Origin: Alcaligenes pakistanensis
Lineage (GTDB): Bacteria > Pseudomonadota > Gammaproteobacteria > Burkholderiales > Burkholderiaceae_B
DNA length: 64,000 nucleotides
Assembly (NCBI RefSeq): GCF_014652815.1
Contig: NZ_BMZN01000001.1
Location: 161,816-225,815, forward strand
Direction: 5' to 3'
Shown: in pieces, positions 18,508 to 26,740 of the stretch
How positions within the stretch are numbered: the stretch's first letter is position 1
Layout of the letters: each line of letters opens with the position of its first letter
Position numbers and translations under genes: made by a program
The notes under the pieces: model-generated
The model's input: the letters and a program-made list of their open reading frames with translations, nothing else
Databases searched by the model: none
Told to the model about the DNA's origin: nothing

Positions 18508-21087
18508 ATGTCCTTCCTGGCCCAGCTTCGCGACAGAATTACTGGCCGCCGGGCTCGGGCCTACGAGCGCTTCCGGCAGGACTTGCATTGCGATCGCCTG
18601 CTGAAAAGCCTGTGCCAGATCTGCGACCAGGGCCTGCGTGAGCTGCTAGACCGCTATCCACTGCCCCACCAGGCCAGCCTGGCTGCCCTGGGTGGCTATG
18701 GCCGTGGTGAGCTGTATCCGCATTCGGATGTGGACTTGCTGATCCTTTTGCAGCGTGAGCCCAATGCGCAGGATATTGATCGCATCCAGGCCCTGATTGC
18801 AGCCCTGTGGGACATAGGTCTGGCCCCTAGCCACAATGTGGCTACAGCCGCCCAATGCCTGGAGCAGGCCAGCCAAGACATCACCACTGAAACCGCGATG
18901 TTGGAAAGCCGCTGGCTGGCGGGTTCACGGCTGCTGCTTCGTCATGCACAGCAGCAGCTGCAAAGCCAGATGGACCCCCAGGCTTTCTTTTTAGCCAAAC
19001 AAGCGGAACAACAACAGCGCCACGCGCATTTGCAAGATACGCCCTATTCCCTGGAGCCTAACTGCAAAGAGTCTCCAGGCGCCCTGCGCGATCTGCAAGT
19101 GCTGCTTTGGATGGCTCGCGCCGCTGGTTTGGGCCGTACCTGGGTCGATGTGGCGCAGTCCGAGCTGCTGACCCAGCCAGAACTGAAAGCCTTGCAACGT
19201 GTAGAAGAAGCCTTCAAGCGTCTGCGCATCGAACTGCATTTGCTGACAGGCCGCGCCGAAGACAGACTGCTCTTTGACCTGCAGCCCCGCCTGGCGGAAA
19301 TCTACGGATTTCAGCCCACCGCCACCCGCCGTGCCAGTGAATTGCTGATGCAGCGCTACTACTGGGCGGCCAAAATTGTCAGCCAGCTCAATCTGATCTT
19401 GATGCGCAGCATCGAAGAGCACCTGTTTCCGCAAACAGACCAAGCTCCGCAGATTTTGGACCCGCACTTCCAGATTCATCACGGCCAGCTTGAGCTGCGC
19501 CAGCCTGATGGCTTTGAGCGCGATCCCTCCCAGATCTTTGTGGCCATGCTGCACTTACAGCAGCAGCCCAATCTACGTGGTTTGAAAGCAGATACCTTGC
19601 GCGCCTTATGGCATGCTCGCCGCCTGATCGATGCCAAATTCCGGACTGAACCGCGTAATCGACGCCTGTTTCTGGAAATTTTGCAGCAGAACAAAGGTAT
19701 TGTGCATACGCTGCGGCTGATGAACCTGCTCAATCTGCTGCCTCGTTACTTGCCCGTCTTCCGACGTGTGGTGGGCCAGATGCAGCACGACCTGTTCCAT
19801 GCTTACACCGTGGACGAGCACACCCTGAAAGTCATCCGCAATTTGCGCCGCTTTACCATGGCTGAGCACAGCGAAGAGCTGTCCATGGCCAACCAGTTGA
19901 TGAGCAGCTTTGACCGTCATTGGCTGCTATACATCGCCGCCCTGTTTCATGACATTGCCAAAGGACGCGGCGGCAACCATTCCGAACTCGGCGCCCAGGA
20001 CGCACTGGCATTCTGCCAGGATCATGGCCTGATGCCCGTCGATGCCGAACTGGTTGTTTTTTTGGTCCGTGAACACCTGAGCATGTCGCAGGTGGCCCAG
20101 AAGCGTGACCTGAGCGATCCACATGTGATCTTCCAATTCCTGCAAACCGTGGGTACAGAGCGCCGTTTAACCGCCCTATATCTGCTGACCGTGGCCGATA
20201 TCCGCGCCACCAGTCCCACAGTCTGGAATTCCTGGAAAGGCAAGCTACTGGAAGACCTGTATAACCTGACGCTGGCCGCGCTGGGACGTCAGGCCAAAGA
20301 TGGCGTATCCGTGCTGGATCAGCGCAAGCGCGATGCGGCTGGCGAGATACGCATGGCCGGGCTGCTAGATGATGCTCGCGAAGATTTCTGGCAGTGGTTG
20401 GATAAACCGTATTTCCTGCGCCACGACGCCAGTGAAATTGCCTGGCACACGATACAGCTGTATCACCAGGCCCACAGCCTGACGCCCATAGTACGTATTC
20501 GCCCTGCTGGGCAAACCGATGCCTTGCAGGTCCTGGTCTATACCAAAGACGCCAGCGGCCTGTTTCTGCGCATCTGTCGGTACTTTGACAGCCAGGCCGT
20601 CAGCATTCAGGACGCCCGCATCTACACCACCCGCCATGGCTGGGCGCTGGATAGCTTTATTGTTATGTTGCCTGCCTATGATCACGCCTTGCGACGCGAC
20701 CCCTTGCTGATTGAAACCGAGCTATGCCAGGCTCTGGAGCAGGACCTACCCCCAATCGAATACACGAACTATCACTATCGCGACGTACGCTCGCGCCGGG
20801 CACGCGTCTTTCCCATCCAGCCCACTGTAGACCTGCGCCCAGATGACAAGGGCCAAGACTGGATTTTGACGCTAAGTGCCACAGACCGACGAGGTTTGTT
20901 GTACAGTCTCGCCCAAGTCTTCGAGCACCACGACGTACGATTGCGCTCTGCCAAAGTCATGACCTTGGGCGACCGTGTTGAAGACGTCTTTATCCTTAGT
21001 GGTGCCGCTTTGGAACAAAACCGTAATCAATTGCGCCTGGAGCGCGATGTACGCTTAGCCCTCTCTCAACAAGCTACCCCGTCTTAA
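18508..21087 (+). CDS. glnD: Bifunctional uridylyltransferase/uridylyl-removing enzyme GlnD
   Basis: Main glutamine sensor of nitrogen control: adds UMP to PII proteins when glutamine is low and removes it when high. The 859 residues have an N-terminal nucleotidyltransferase domain with GGYGRGELYPHSDVDLLI (Asp74 and Asp76), a central HD domain with His481-Asp482 (ALFHDIAKGRGGNHS) for the UR activity, and two C-terminal ACT domains beginning near 671 and 784 that bind glutamine. The ATG at 18508 is preferred because the longer frame overlaps map. It ends in a TAATG overlap with the next gene. No glnB or glnK is in the window. Confidence 0.96.
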   Translation: MSFLAQLRDRITGRRARAYERFRQDLHCDRLLKSLCQICDQGLRELLDRYPLPHQASLAALGGYGRGELYPHSDVDLLILLQREPNAQDIDRIQALIAALWDIGLAPSHNVATAAQCLEQASQDITTETAMLESRWLAGSRLLLRHAQQQLQSQMDPQAFFLAKQAEQQQRHAHLQDTPYSLEPNCKESPGALRDLQVLLWMARAAGLGRTWVDVAQSELLTQPELKALQRVEEAFKRLRIELHLLTGRAEDRLLFDLQPRLAEIYGFQPTATRRASELLMQRYYWAAKIVSQLNLILMRSIEEHLFPQTDQAPQILDPHFQIHHGQLELRQPDGFERDPSQIFVAMLHLQQQPNLRGLKADTLRALWHARRLIDAKFRTEPRNRRLFLEILQQNKGIVHTLRLMNLLNLLPRYLPVFRRVVGQMQHDLFHAYTVDEHTLKVIRNLRRFTMAEHSEELSMANQLMSSFDRHWLLYIAALFHDIAKGRGGNHSELGAQDALAFCQDHGLMPVDAELVVFLVREHLSMSQVAQKRDLSDPHVIFQFLQTVGTERRLTALYLLTVADIRATSPTVWNSWKGKLLEDLYNLTLAALGRQAKDGVSVLDQRKRDAAGEIRMAGLLDDAREDFWQWLDKPYFLRHDASEIAWHTIQLYHQAHSLTPIVRIRPAGQTDALQVLVYTKDASGLFLRICRYFDSQAVSIQDARIYTTRHGWALDSFIVMLPAYDHALRRDPLLIETELCQALEQDLPPIEYTNYHYRDVRSRRARVFPIQPTVDLRPDDKGQDWILTLSATDRRGLLYSLAQVFEHHDVRLRSAKVMTLGDRVEDVFILSGAALEQNRNQLRLERDVRLALSQQATPS

Positions 21088-21800
21088 TGGAAATCTCCTC
21101 CGTACTCGCTGATGTCAGCCGCAGCTTTCTGTTTGCCTTGGCAACGCTGTTGCCCATGCTCAACCCGCCCGCGGCGGCCCCCATCTTCCTGACCCTGACC
21201 GAAGGCGCCAGTGTTCCTGACCGCTCTCGTCTGGCCAAGAAGGTTTCCATCAATATTTTCATCATGCTGGCCGTTGCCATGGTGGCCGGCAATATCGTGC
21301 TGAATTTCTTCGGCATTTCCCTGCCCATTATTCGTATCGGCGGGGGCCTGCTGGTCATTGGCACAGCCTGGCGCTTGATCAATGCCTCGGACTTTGATGC
21401 AGCCCATGCCCAGAATATGGCCGAGTCCTACTCCTGGGAGCAAATTCGCTCCAAGGCTTTTTACCCCCTGACCTTCCCCATGCTGTGCGGTCCCGGCTCG
21501 CTGTCGGCGGCCCTGACAGTAGGCGCAACCTTGCATGACAATTCGGTCACTGGAACGATGAGCAAACTGGCCGGAGCCCTGCCCGCCATTGCAGCCGCCA
21601 GTTTTATTGTGTTTCTGGCCTTACGTTTTGCATCGCAATTTCTGTATAAGCTGGGTAAAAATGGCACGGCTGTCGTGATGCGCCTGTCCGCCTTCATTCT
21701 TTTGTGTTTGGGCGTACAAATTACCTGGGCCGGTTTCCATGAACTTTTCCTGGGTTTGCTGCACGAAGCATCTACCTTTTACTCTTTGAGCCCCACCTAA
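21087..21800 (+). CDS. MarC/YchE-family inner-membrane protein
   Basis: Six-helix integral membrane protein of the UPF0056/MarC family; the function is not established (the original link of MarC to multiple antibiotic resistance was withdrawn). The 237 residues show hydrophobic segments starting near 10, 50, 75, 130, 160 and 200. The family motifs ATLLPMLNPPAAAPIFL and AFYPLTFPMLCGPGSL are clear. It starts on the last base of the glnD stop (TAATG), implying translational coupling, and is followed 4 bases later by dsbB. Confidence 0.88.
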   Translation: MEISSVLADVSRSFLFALATLLPMLNPPAAAPIFLTLTEGASVPDRSRLAKKVSINIFIMLAVAMVAGNIVLNFFGISLPIIRIGGGLLVIGTAWRLINASDFDAAHAQNMAESYSWEQIRSKAFYPLTFPMLCGPGSLSAALTVGATLHDNSVTGTMSKLAGALPAIAAASFIVFLALRFASQFLYKLGKNGTAVVMRLSAFILLCLGVQITWAGFHELFLGLLHEASTFYSLSPT

Positions 21801-21804
21801 TACC

Positions 21805-22305
21805 ATGGCCGCTTCTCTTCGCCAGTCTGCTGTGCCCTACTACCTGATCGCCCTGCTGTCGTTCTTGGCAGTCGGCGTTGCCCTGATCTCCCAGCACTTC
21901 TTCAGCATCCCGCCCTGCGCTTGGTGCGTGTTGCAGCGCCTGATATTCATTGTCTTGGGTCTGTTCAGTCTGGCCGCGGGTGTACTGCGTCAATTAGGCC
22001 ATCCGCGCAGCTCCACAGTCGCCAGCTTGCTGGCCTTGGCAACCGCCGTAGGCGGTATTCTGGCGGCCTGGTATCAGGTCTCAGTCGCCCAGCATTTGTT
22101 CAGTTGCGACCAAACCTTTGCTGATCGCTTCATTACCCAATCTGGCCTGGAAAGCGGACTGCCGTGGCTGTTTGGTATCTATGCCTCTTGCATGGATGCC
22201 CGCCAACCTTTGCTCGGGATTGAATACGCATACTGGAGCCTGGGCCTGTTTATTATTTTAGGTCTGGGTGTGCTGCTTGCACTGGTCAAACGCCCCAACG
22301 CTTGA
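21805..22305 (+). CDS. dsbB: Disulfide bond formation protein B
   Basis: Inner-membrane quinone reductase that reoxidises the periplasmic oxidant DsbA. The 166 residues form four membrane helices. The first periplasmic pair is Cys38-Ala-Trp-Cys41 (IPPCAWCVLQR), next to the conserved quinone-contacting Arg. The second pair is Cys101 (LFSCDQ) and Cys129 (YASCMD). DsbB and DsbI types differ mainly in context; there is no dsbA-like partner here, so the housekeeping DsbB call is preferred. It ends just before a strong terminator. Confidence 0.94.
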   Translation: MAASLRQSAVPYYLIALLSFLAVGVALISQHFFSIPPCAWCVLQRLIFIVLGLFSLAAGVLRQLGHPRSSTVASLLALATAVGGILAAWYQVSVAQHLFSCDQTFADRFITQSGLESGLPWLFGIYASCMDARQPLLGIEYAYWSLGLFIILGLGVLLALVKRPNA

Positions 22306-22332
22306 CCCCCTACTGCACGCCCCATGCACACC

Positions 22333-22359
22333 AAGCCCTGCTTCCAGCAGGGCTTTTTT
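22333..22359 (+). terminator. Intrinsic terminator after dsbB
   Basis: Nine-base-pair perfect stem (AAGCCCTGC, loop TTCCA, GCAGGGCTT) followed by TTTT, 28 bases after the dsbB stop. It closes the map-glnD-marC-dsbB unit. The convergent serine hydrolase gene ends at 22373. Confidence 0.92.
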
Positions 22360-22372
22360 GTAGCTTGTACAA

Positions 22373-23632
22373 CTAGGCTGGCATCAAACCCAGATCCCTA
22401 TAAACGGCATCTCGAACCTGATCTGGAAAGGCACCAAACAAACCCTCTGGGGCGGTATTGGTCATGCTGACAATAATCACATCTTGCTGCGGGTCAAACA
22501 TCCACTTCTGCCCGAAAGCACCCACCCATTGCAGGCTGCCAGCCGACATGGGCATGGCCTGATCCGGCTCTTGCCTGGAAATAGCAGCACCATAGGTATA
22601 GCCCCAATCGCGCCACATACACTTGGAGGAATACGGCACATGATCCGTCAACAGCGCCTGATAGCCCGCGTCGGATAGCAAATGACCGTTACGCAGTGCC
22701 AGCAATATGCGCATCAGATCAGGACCGGAACCCAACATGGACCCTCCGGCATAAACGGGAGAAGACGGCTGCGACATGCTCTTTTCATCAAATCGCAATA
22801 CCCCAATACCCAGATCCAATACACGGTCTACACGTGTCAAACGCCCTGCCTGATTTTGATAATGGGCGGCCATCTGAAAATGGTCCCGCACATAAAAGGA
22901 ACAGTGCCTCAAACCCAAAGGGCGACTGATCGTATCTTCCAACAGCTCTGGCAAGCCTTTCCCCGACGCGGTTTGCAAGGCCTGCCCGACTACATCGACA
23001 CCTAAAGAGTAACGCCAGCCTGTACCAGGTGAGAATCGCAGTGGCACAGAACTGATTCGACGGAAATTCTCCTGCCAATCCAGATCAGGACGATCCACAC
23101 CATCACTGATTTGAGCCTGCGCATATAAGCCATCCTCTCCATCGATAAAACGATAACTAAGTCCAGAGGTATGGGTAAGCAGATGATGAATAGAAATAGG
23201 CGGGCAAATGGCGTCGAAGCAGGGAGAAAAGTGAGGAAGATAGCGGGTAATTCGGTCCTTCAAGGACATAAGCCCCTGCTCGATCAAACACAACGTCATC
23301 CAGGAGCTGACTGACTTGCTCAGCGAGCCCAATCTGAATACCGTCTCTTCTTGCATGACTTGAACACGTTCTTTATCTGCCCAGCCGCCCGCAAAGTTCA
23401 ATAACAATTGGCCTTGATACGCTACCAGCACCACGGCCCCCATGACTTGATTCCGGCTCAAGGCCTGTTCAAGAAATTGATGTAAAACAGGAAAATTAAT
23501 TTGGGACGAAGCCTTGTTATGGTGCTCGGCGTTCACATCAGCTATACCCAATGCCAAGTCCGATTCTGTATTTCCATTTAGATCTTTCATCTTTGCATCC
23601 AGATAGACTGAGCAGCTGCGCTCATGATTCAT
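22373..23632 (-). CDS. Serine hydrolase of the class C beta-lactamase / family VIII esterase type
   Basis: Probably an esterase with a penicillin-binding-protein fold; the natural substrate is unknown. The nucleophile motif is Ser-Leu-Ser-Lys (VFRLGSLSKSVSS). The second motif is Tyr-Ser-Leu in GWRYSLGVDVVGQAL, as in EstB-type family VIII carboxylesterases, rather than the Tyr-x-Asn of true beta-lactamases. LLTHTSGLSYRF and VYAGGSMLGS are also typical. There is no signal peptide, so it is probably cytosolic. The start is uncertain. The ATG at 23632 lacks a Shine-Dalgarno sequence; an ATG at 23590 (405 residues) is possible, and the longest frame uses a TTG at 23644. The upstream DNA is extremely AT-rich and unlike the rest of the window, which suggests an accessory origin. 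Confidence 0.85.
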   Translation of the reverse strand: MNHERSCSVYLDAKMKDLNGNTESDLALGIADVNAEHHNKASSQINFPVLHQFLEQALSRNQVMGAVVLVAYQGQLLLNFAGGWADKERVQVMQEETVFRLGSLSKSVSSWMTLCLIEQGLMSLKDRITRYLPHFSPCFDAICPPISIHHLLTHTSGLSYRFIDGEDGLYAQAQISDGVDRPDLDWQENFRRISSVPLRFSPGTGWRYSLGVDVVGQALQTASGKGLPELLEDTISRPLGLRHCSFYVRDHFQMAAHYQNQAGRLTRVDRVLDLGIGVLRFDEKSMSQPSSPVYAGGSMLGSGPDLMRILLALRNGHLLSDAGYQALLTDHVPYSSKCMWRDWGYTYGAAISRQEPDQAMPMSAGSLQWVGAFGQKWMFDPQQDVIIVSMTNTAPEGLFGAFPDQVRDAVYRDLGLMPA

Positions 23633-23640
23633 CGAAAGAA

Positions 23641-23820
23641 ACAAAGAAAATATAAGTTAATTCACAAAGAATCCAAAATAAAAAAACGAATAGATAATTA
23701 TTAAAAACCAAAAGAAGATAGTTTTATTTTATAAAATTGGCTAATAATTAAAACCTAAATAAAAAATAAAAATTCTTATAAAAATAAAAAAACACATAAA
23801 AAATAAAAATATAAAAAAAC
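23641..23820. other. Extremely AT-rich intergenic segment
   Basis: By hand count only 25 of 180 bases are G or C, in a window that is otherwise clearly GC-rich. It is made of A-tracts and short T-runs with no coding frame. It lies between the purF terminator and the serine hydrolase start, so it is the only place for the hydrolase promoter. Such DNA is typically bent and could act as an UP element or a silencing (H-NS-like/MvaT-like) binding region, but this is inference. Confidence 0.8.
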
Positions 23821-23839
23821 CCGCTATAAAAGCGGGTTT
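23817..23839 (-). terminator. Intrinsic terminator after purF
   Basis: On the minus strand, AAACCCGCT, loop of 5 bases, AGCGGGTTT, then a further T-run (TTTTATATTT). The perfect nine-pair stem lies 25 bases after the purF stop and closes the folC-dedD-cvpA-purF group. Confidence 0.92.
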
Positions 23840-23863
23840 CTATTCCAGCACAGCACAAGGCTA

Positions 23864-25348
23864 TCAATCGGTCACATCCGGTACATCACGACCATTCTCA
23901 CGGCCTTCAGCCAAAAGATTCAAATAGGCCTCATCCACATCGCCTGTCACGTACTCACCACTAAAGCAGGAAGACTCAAAACCCGCAAAGCGAGGGTTCA
24001 AATCGCGCAGGGACTGCTCCAGATCGTGCAGGTCTTGATACACCAGACCATCCACACCGATCTCCTTGGCCACATCATCTACATCGCGACCGGTGGCGAT
24101 CAGTTCAGATACGGTAGGCATATCAATGCCGTATACGTTCGGAAAACGTACCGGTGGTGCGGCCGAAGCAAAAAACACCTTGTTAGCACCGGCAGCACGT
24201 GCCATATCGACAATCTGACGGCTGGTGGTGCCACGCACAATGGAGTCATCCACCAACAGCACATTCTTGCCACGGAACTCCATCGGAATCGCGCTCAGCT
24301 TCTGACGCACGGACTTCTTACGAACTTCCTGACCAGGCATGATGAAGGTGCGACCGATGTAGCGGTTCTTGATGAAGCCTTCGCGGTAATCCAGCTTCAG
24401 ATGCGCGGCCAATTGCATTGCCGAAGGGCGTGCCGAGTCCGGAATGGGCATAACCACATCGATATCAGCCAGACGCAGGTTCTTGGCGACATTTTCAGCC
24501 AGGTACACACCCATACGCAAACGAGCATCGTAGACCGACACACCATCAACGGTGGAATCCGGACGGGCGAAGTACACGTACTCAAAGACACAGGGATTCA
24601 GTCGTGGGTTCTCAGCGCACTGACGGCTGGTCAAATTGCCGTCCAGATCTACAATAATGGCCTCGCCGGGCTCCACATCGCGGATCAACTCGAAACCACA
24701 ACCGGTCACGGCGACCGATTCCGAGGCCACCATCCACTCTTCGCCTTTGTCGGTCATATTGCGACCCAGACACAGAGGGCGAATCCCATTAGGGTCACGG
24801 AAGGCTACCAGACCGAAGTCGGCAATTTGCGAGACCACGGCATACGCGCCGCGCGCACGGCGATGAACGGCTGCAACCGCCTCAAAAACCTCGTCCTGGG
24901 ACAGCTCGGGACCTGTTGCGGCGCGCTGCAGTTCGTGAGCGTACACGTTCAACAGAACCTCGGAGTCTGAGTTGGTGTTGATATGGCGACGGTCAATAGT
25001 GAACAGCTCTTCGCGCAGTTGGCGCCAGTTAGTCAGATTGCCGTTATGCACAAAGCTGATGCCAAAAGGAGCATTGACGTAAAACGGCTGTGCCTCTTCT
25101 ACGCTCTGGCTGGAGCCTGCGGTAGGGTAACGTACATGGCCGATGCCGCTATTACCTGGCAAGGAGCGCATATTACGGGTGCGGAACACGTCCCGCACCA
25201 GCCCAAAGGCTTTGTGCATGCTGAAAAACTGGTCGTGCCAGGTCGCCAGCCCCGCCGCATCCTGCCCGCGGTGCTGCAACAAGAGCAAACTGTCATAGAT
25301 CAACTGATTTACAGGGTTACGCGCAACAACCCCTACAACTCCACACAT
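23864..25348 (-). CDS. purF: Amidophosphoribosyltransferase
   Basis: First committed step of purine synthesis: makes 5-phosphoribosylamine from PRPP and glutamine. The 494 residues start MCGVVGVVA with nucleophile Cys2 exposed after Met removal and no propeptide, as in E. coli (505 residues). The N-terminal class II glutaminase domain (about 1-230) contains [11 protein letters not shown] and FVHNGNLTN. The C-terminal phosphoribosyltransferase domain has the PRPP loop [15 protein letters not shown]. It follows cvpA by 23 bases, the same neighbour order as in E. coli. Confidence 0.97.
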   Translation of the reverse strand: MCGVVGVVARNPVNQLIYDSLLLLQHRGQDAAGLATWHDQFFSMHKAFGLVRDVFRTRNMRSLPGNSGIGHVRYPTAGSSQSVEEAQPFYVNAPFGISFVHNGNLTNWRQLREELFTIDRRHINTNSDSEVLLNVYAHELQRAATGPELSQDEVFEAVAAVHRRARGAYAVVSQIADFGLVAFRDPNGIRPLCLGRNMTDKGEEWMVASESVAVTGCGFELIRDVEPGEAIIVDLDGNLTSRQCAENPRLNPCVFEYVYFARPDSTVDGVSVYDARLRMGVYLAENVAKNLRLADIDVVMPIPDSARPSAMQLAAHLKLDYREGFIKNRYIGRTFIMPGQEVRKKSVRQKLSAIPMEFRGKNVLLVDDSIVRGTTSRQIVDMARAAGANKVFFASAAPPVRFPNVYGIDMPTVSELIATGRDVDDVAKEIGVDGLVYQDLHDLEQSLRDLNPRFAGFESSCFSGEYVTGDVDEAYLNLLAEGRENGRDVPDVTD

Positions 25349-25371
25349 GATTGGTTCCCGTTAGTGTGTTC

Positions 25372-25860
25372 TCAATAAGGTAGCCATTCTGCCAAAGACG
25401 GCGGCAGCATGGCCTTAATCGACTGCACCGCGCGGATCGCAGGCTCGGCCAGCTTGGCCTGCTCCCACCACGGTTCTTTAGGTAAATCGGTATGCCCGGC
25501 CAAGATCACCAGAATCAGTACCAGCAGCACACCGCGAGCCAAACCAAACAAACCGCCCAGGCCGTGATCGGCAGGCGTCAAACCCGTTTGCTCTATGAGA
25601 CTCGCCAGCAGCATATTCAATAAGCCCACCAGCAACAAGACCATAAAAAAAACGGCTCCGTAGGCCAAAGCCGTACGTAATAAGCCGTTTTCTATCCAGA
25701 CTTGTATCCAGCCTGATGTGCGTGGCCCCCACCAGATTGCGGCCATGAAAGCCAACAAATAGGCGCTGAGCGAAAGAACTTCCTTGATCAATCCGCGTAT
25801 CAGGCCCAGCAGGCCTGACACACCCACAATTCCAAGGACGATATAGTCGAAGCTGCTCAC
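25372..25860 (-). CDS. cvpA: CvpA family inner-membrane protein
   Basis: Integral membrane protein of the colicin V production family; its biochemical role is unknown, although it affects envelope stress tolerance in enteric bacteria. The 162 residues begin with the typical FDYIVLGIVGVSGLLGLIRGLIKEVLSL (in order, read as two short blocks), then three further hydrophobic segments. A GLGGLFGLARG loop precedes the last one. It overlaps the dedD start region by ATGA and is followed by purF, the conserved pairing. Confidence 0.92.
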   Translation of the reverse strand: MSSFDYIVLGIVGVSGLLGLIRGLIKEVLSLSAYLLAFMAAIWWGPRTSGWIQVWIENGLLRTALAYGAVFFMVLLLVGLLNMLLASLIEQTGLTPADHGLGGLFGLARGVLLVLILVILAGHTDLPKEPWWEQAKLAEPAIRAVQSIKAMLPPSLAEWLPY

Positions 25861-26702
25861 TTAGCCGAGATAAAACTGTTCTCGTAACCGAGTGAGCGCA
25901 AGCGGGCCTGGGCTGCCTGAGCCGCTTCACGGGTAGGGAACGGTCCCACGCGCAAACGATAGGTTGGCTTGCCACCGCTTTGTGCCGTTTCTATATAGGC
26001 GTTGGTCACACCGGCCGATACCAGCTGATCACGACGCGACTGGGCATCGTTCTGGTTGGAATAGGCGACGATCTGCAAAATGAAGTTGCCTTGCTGCACA
26101 GCAGGCTTGCTGGCAGCAGGGGCGGGTTTGTCTGGGGTACGACCTTCCAGCAAAGCCAAGGCATAGGAACCATCATCCGTGCGATTACCCTGTGCCGGTG
26201 GAGTAGGCTTTGGTTTCTCAACAGGCTTGGGCTTTTCTACCGGTTTGGCAGGTTCTGGGCGTGCTGGCACGGGAGTCGGCGTGCTGACTGGAGGAGGTGT
26301 CGTTGTGGTGACATGGGCCGGATCAGTTTCCAGACCGGGATTGAGTACGGCCACACTGCCATCTGTACTGGAGGGGTCGGTGACAAGCGGCTCATCGGGC
26401 TGCTCGATCGCCGGAGTGGACGTGTTTTCCTGCACGATCAACTCACCGGGGCGAGGCTGCTGCACTGTCCCCTGCCCTGTCGTTTGACCAATAGGCCCCA
26501 AAGCCAGGGATTGCTCCGGCTCGGGTGGCGTTTTATCAGCGGTCAGCATAGGAACCAGCACCACAACCGCCAGAACCAGGGCGAGCGCGCCGATCAGACG
26601 GCGTCGAGCCCGTCCACGCAGTTCCGATAATTGTGAATCGCTGGAAGAACTCGAGCGGCGACCCGACGATGAGGAAGTATCGTTACGTGAAAATAAACCC
26701 AT
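25857..26702 (-). CDS. dedD: SPOR domain protein, DedD-like
   Basis: Probable septal-ring protein: SPOR domains bind peptidoglycan stripped of stem peptides at the division site. The 281 residues start with a Ser-rich cytoplasmic tail, one membrane helix at about 36-53 (LIGALALVLAVVVLVPML), a long Pro/Thr-rich periplasmic linker with a repeated KPVE block (about 145-165), and a C-terminal SPOR domain (about 205-281) with FILQIVAYSNQNDAQSRRD and YRLRVGPFPTREAAQ. It overlaps cvpA by 4 bases and follows folC by 38 bases, the same order as E. coli folC-dedD-cvpA-purF. Confidence 0.9.
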   Translation of the reverse strand: MGLFSRNDTSSSSGRRSSSSSDSQLSELRGRARRRLIGALALVLAVVVLVPMLTADKTPPEPEQSLALGPIGQTTGQGTVQQPRPGELIVQENTSTPAIEQPDEPLVTDPSSTDGSVAVLNPGLETDPAHVTTTTPPPVSTPTPVPARPEPAKPVEKPKPVEKPKPTPPAQGNRTDDGSYALALLEGRTPDKPAPAASKPAVQQGNFILQIVAYSNQNDAQSRRDQLVSAGVTNAYIETAQSGGKPTYRLRVGPFPTREAAQAAQARLRSLGYENSFISAK

Positions 26703-26740
26703 GAGCCCTAGACCTATGAAATAAGCAGTCTTACCGATAT

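Noticed and set aside
22373-23632. Class C beta-lactamase (ampC) call
   Set aside because: No signal peptide, Tyr-Ser-Leu instead of Tyr-x-Asn, and no clear KTG box; fits family VIII esterases better.
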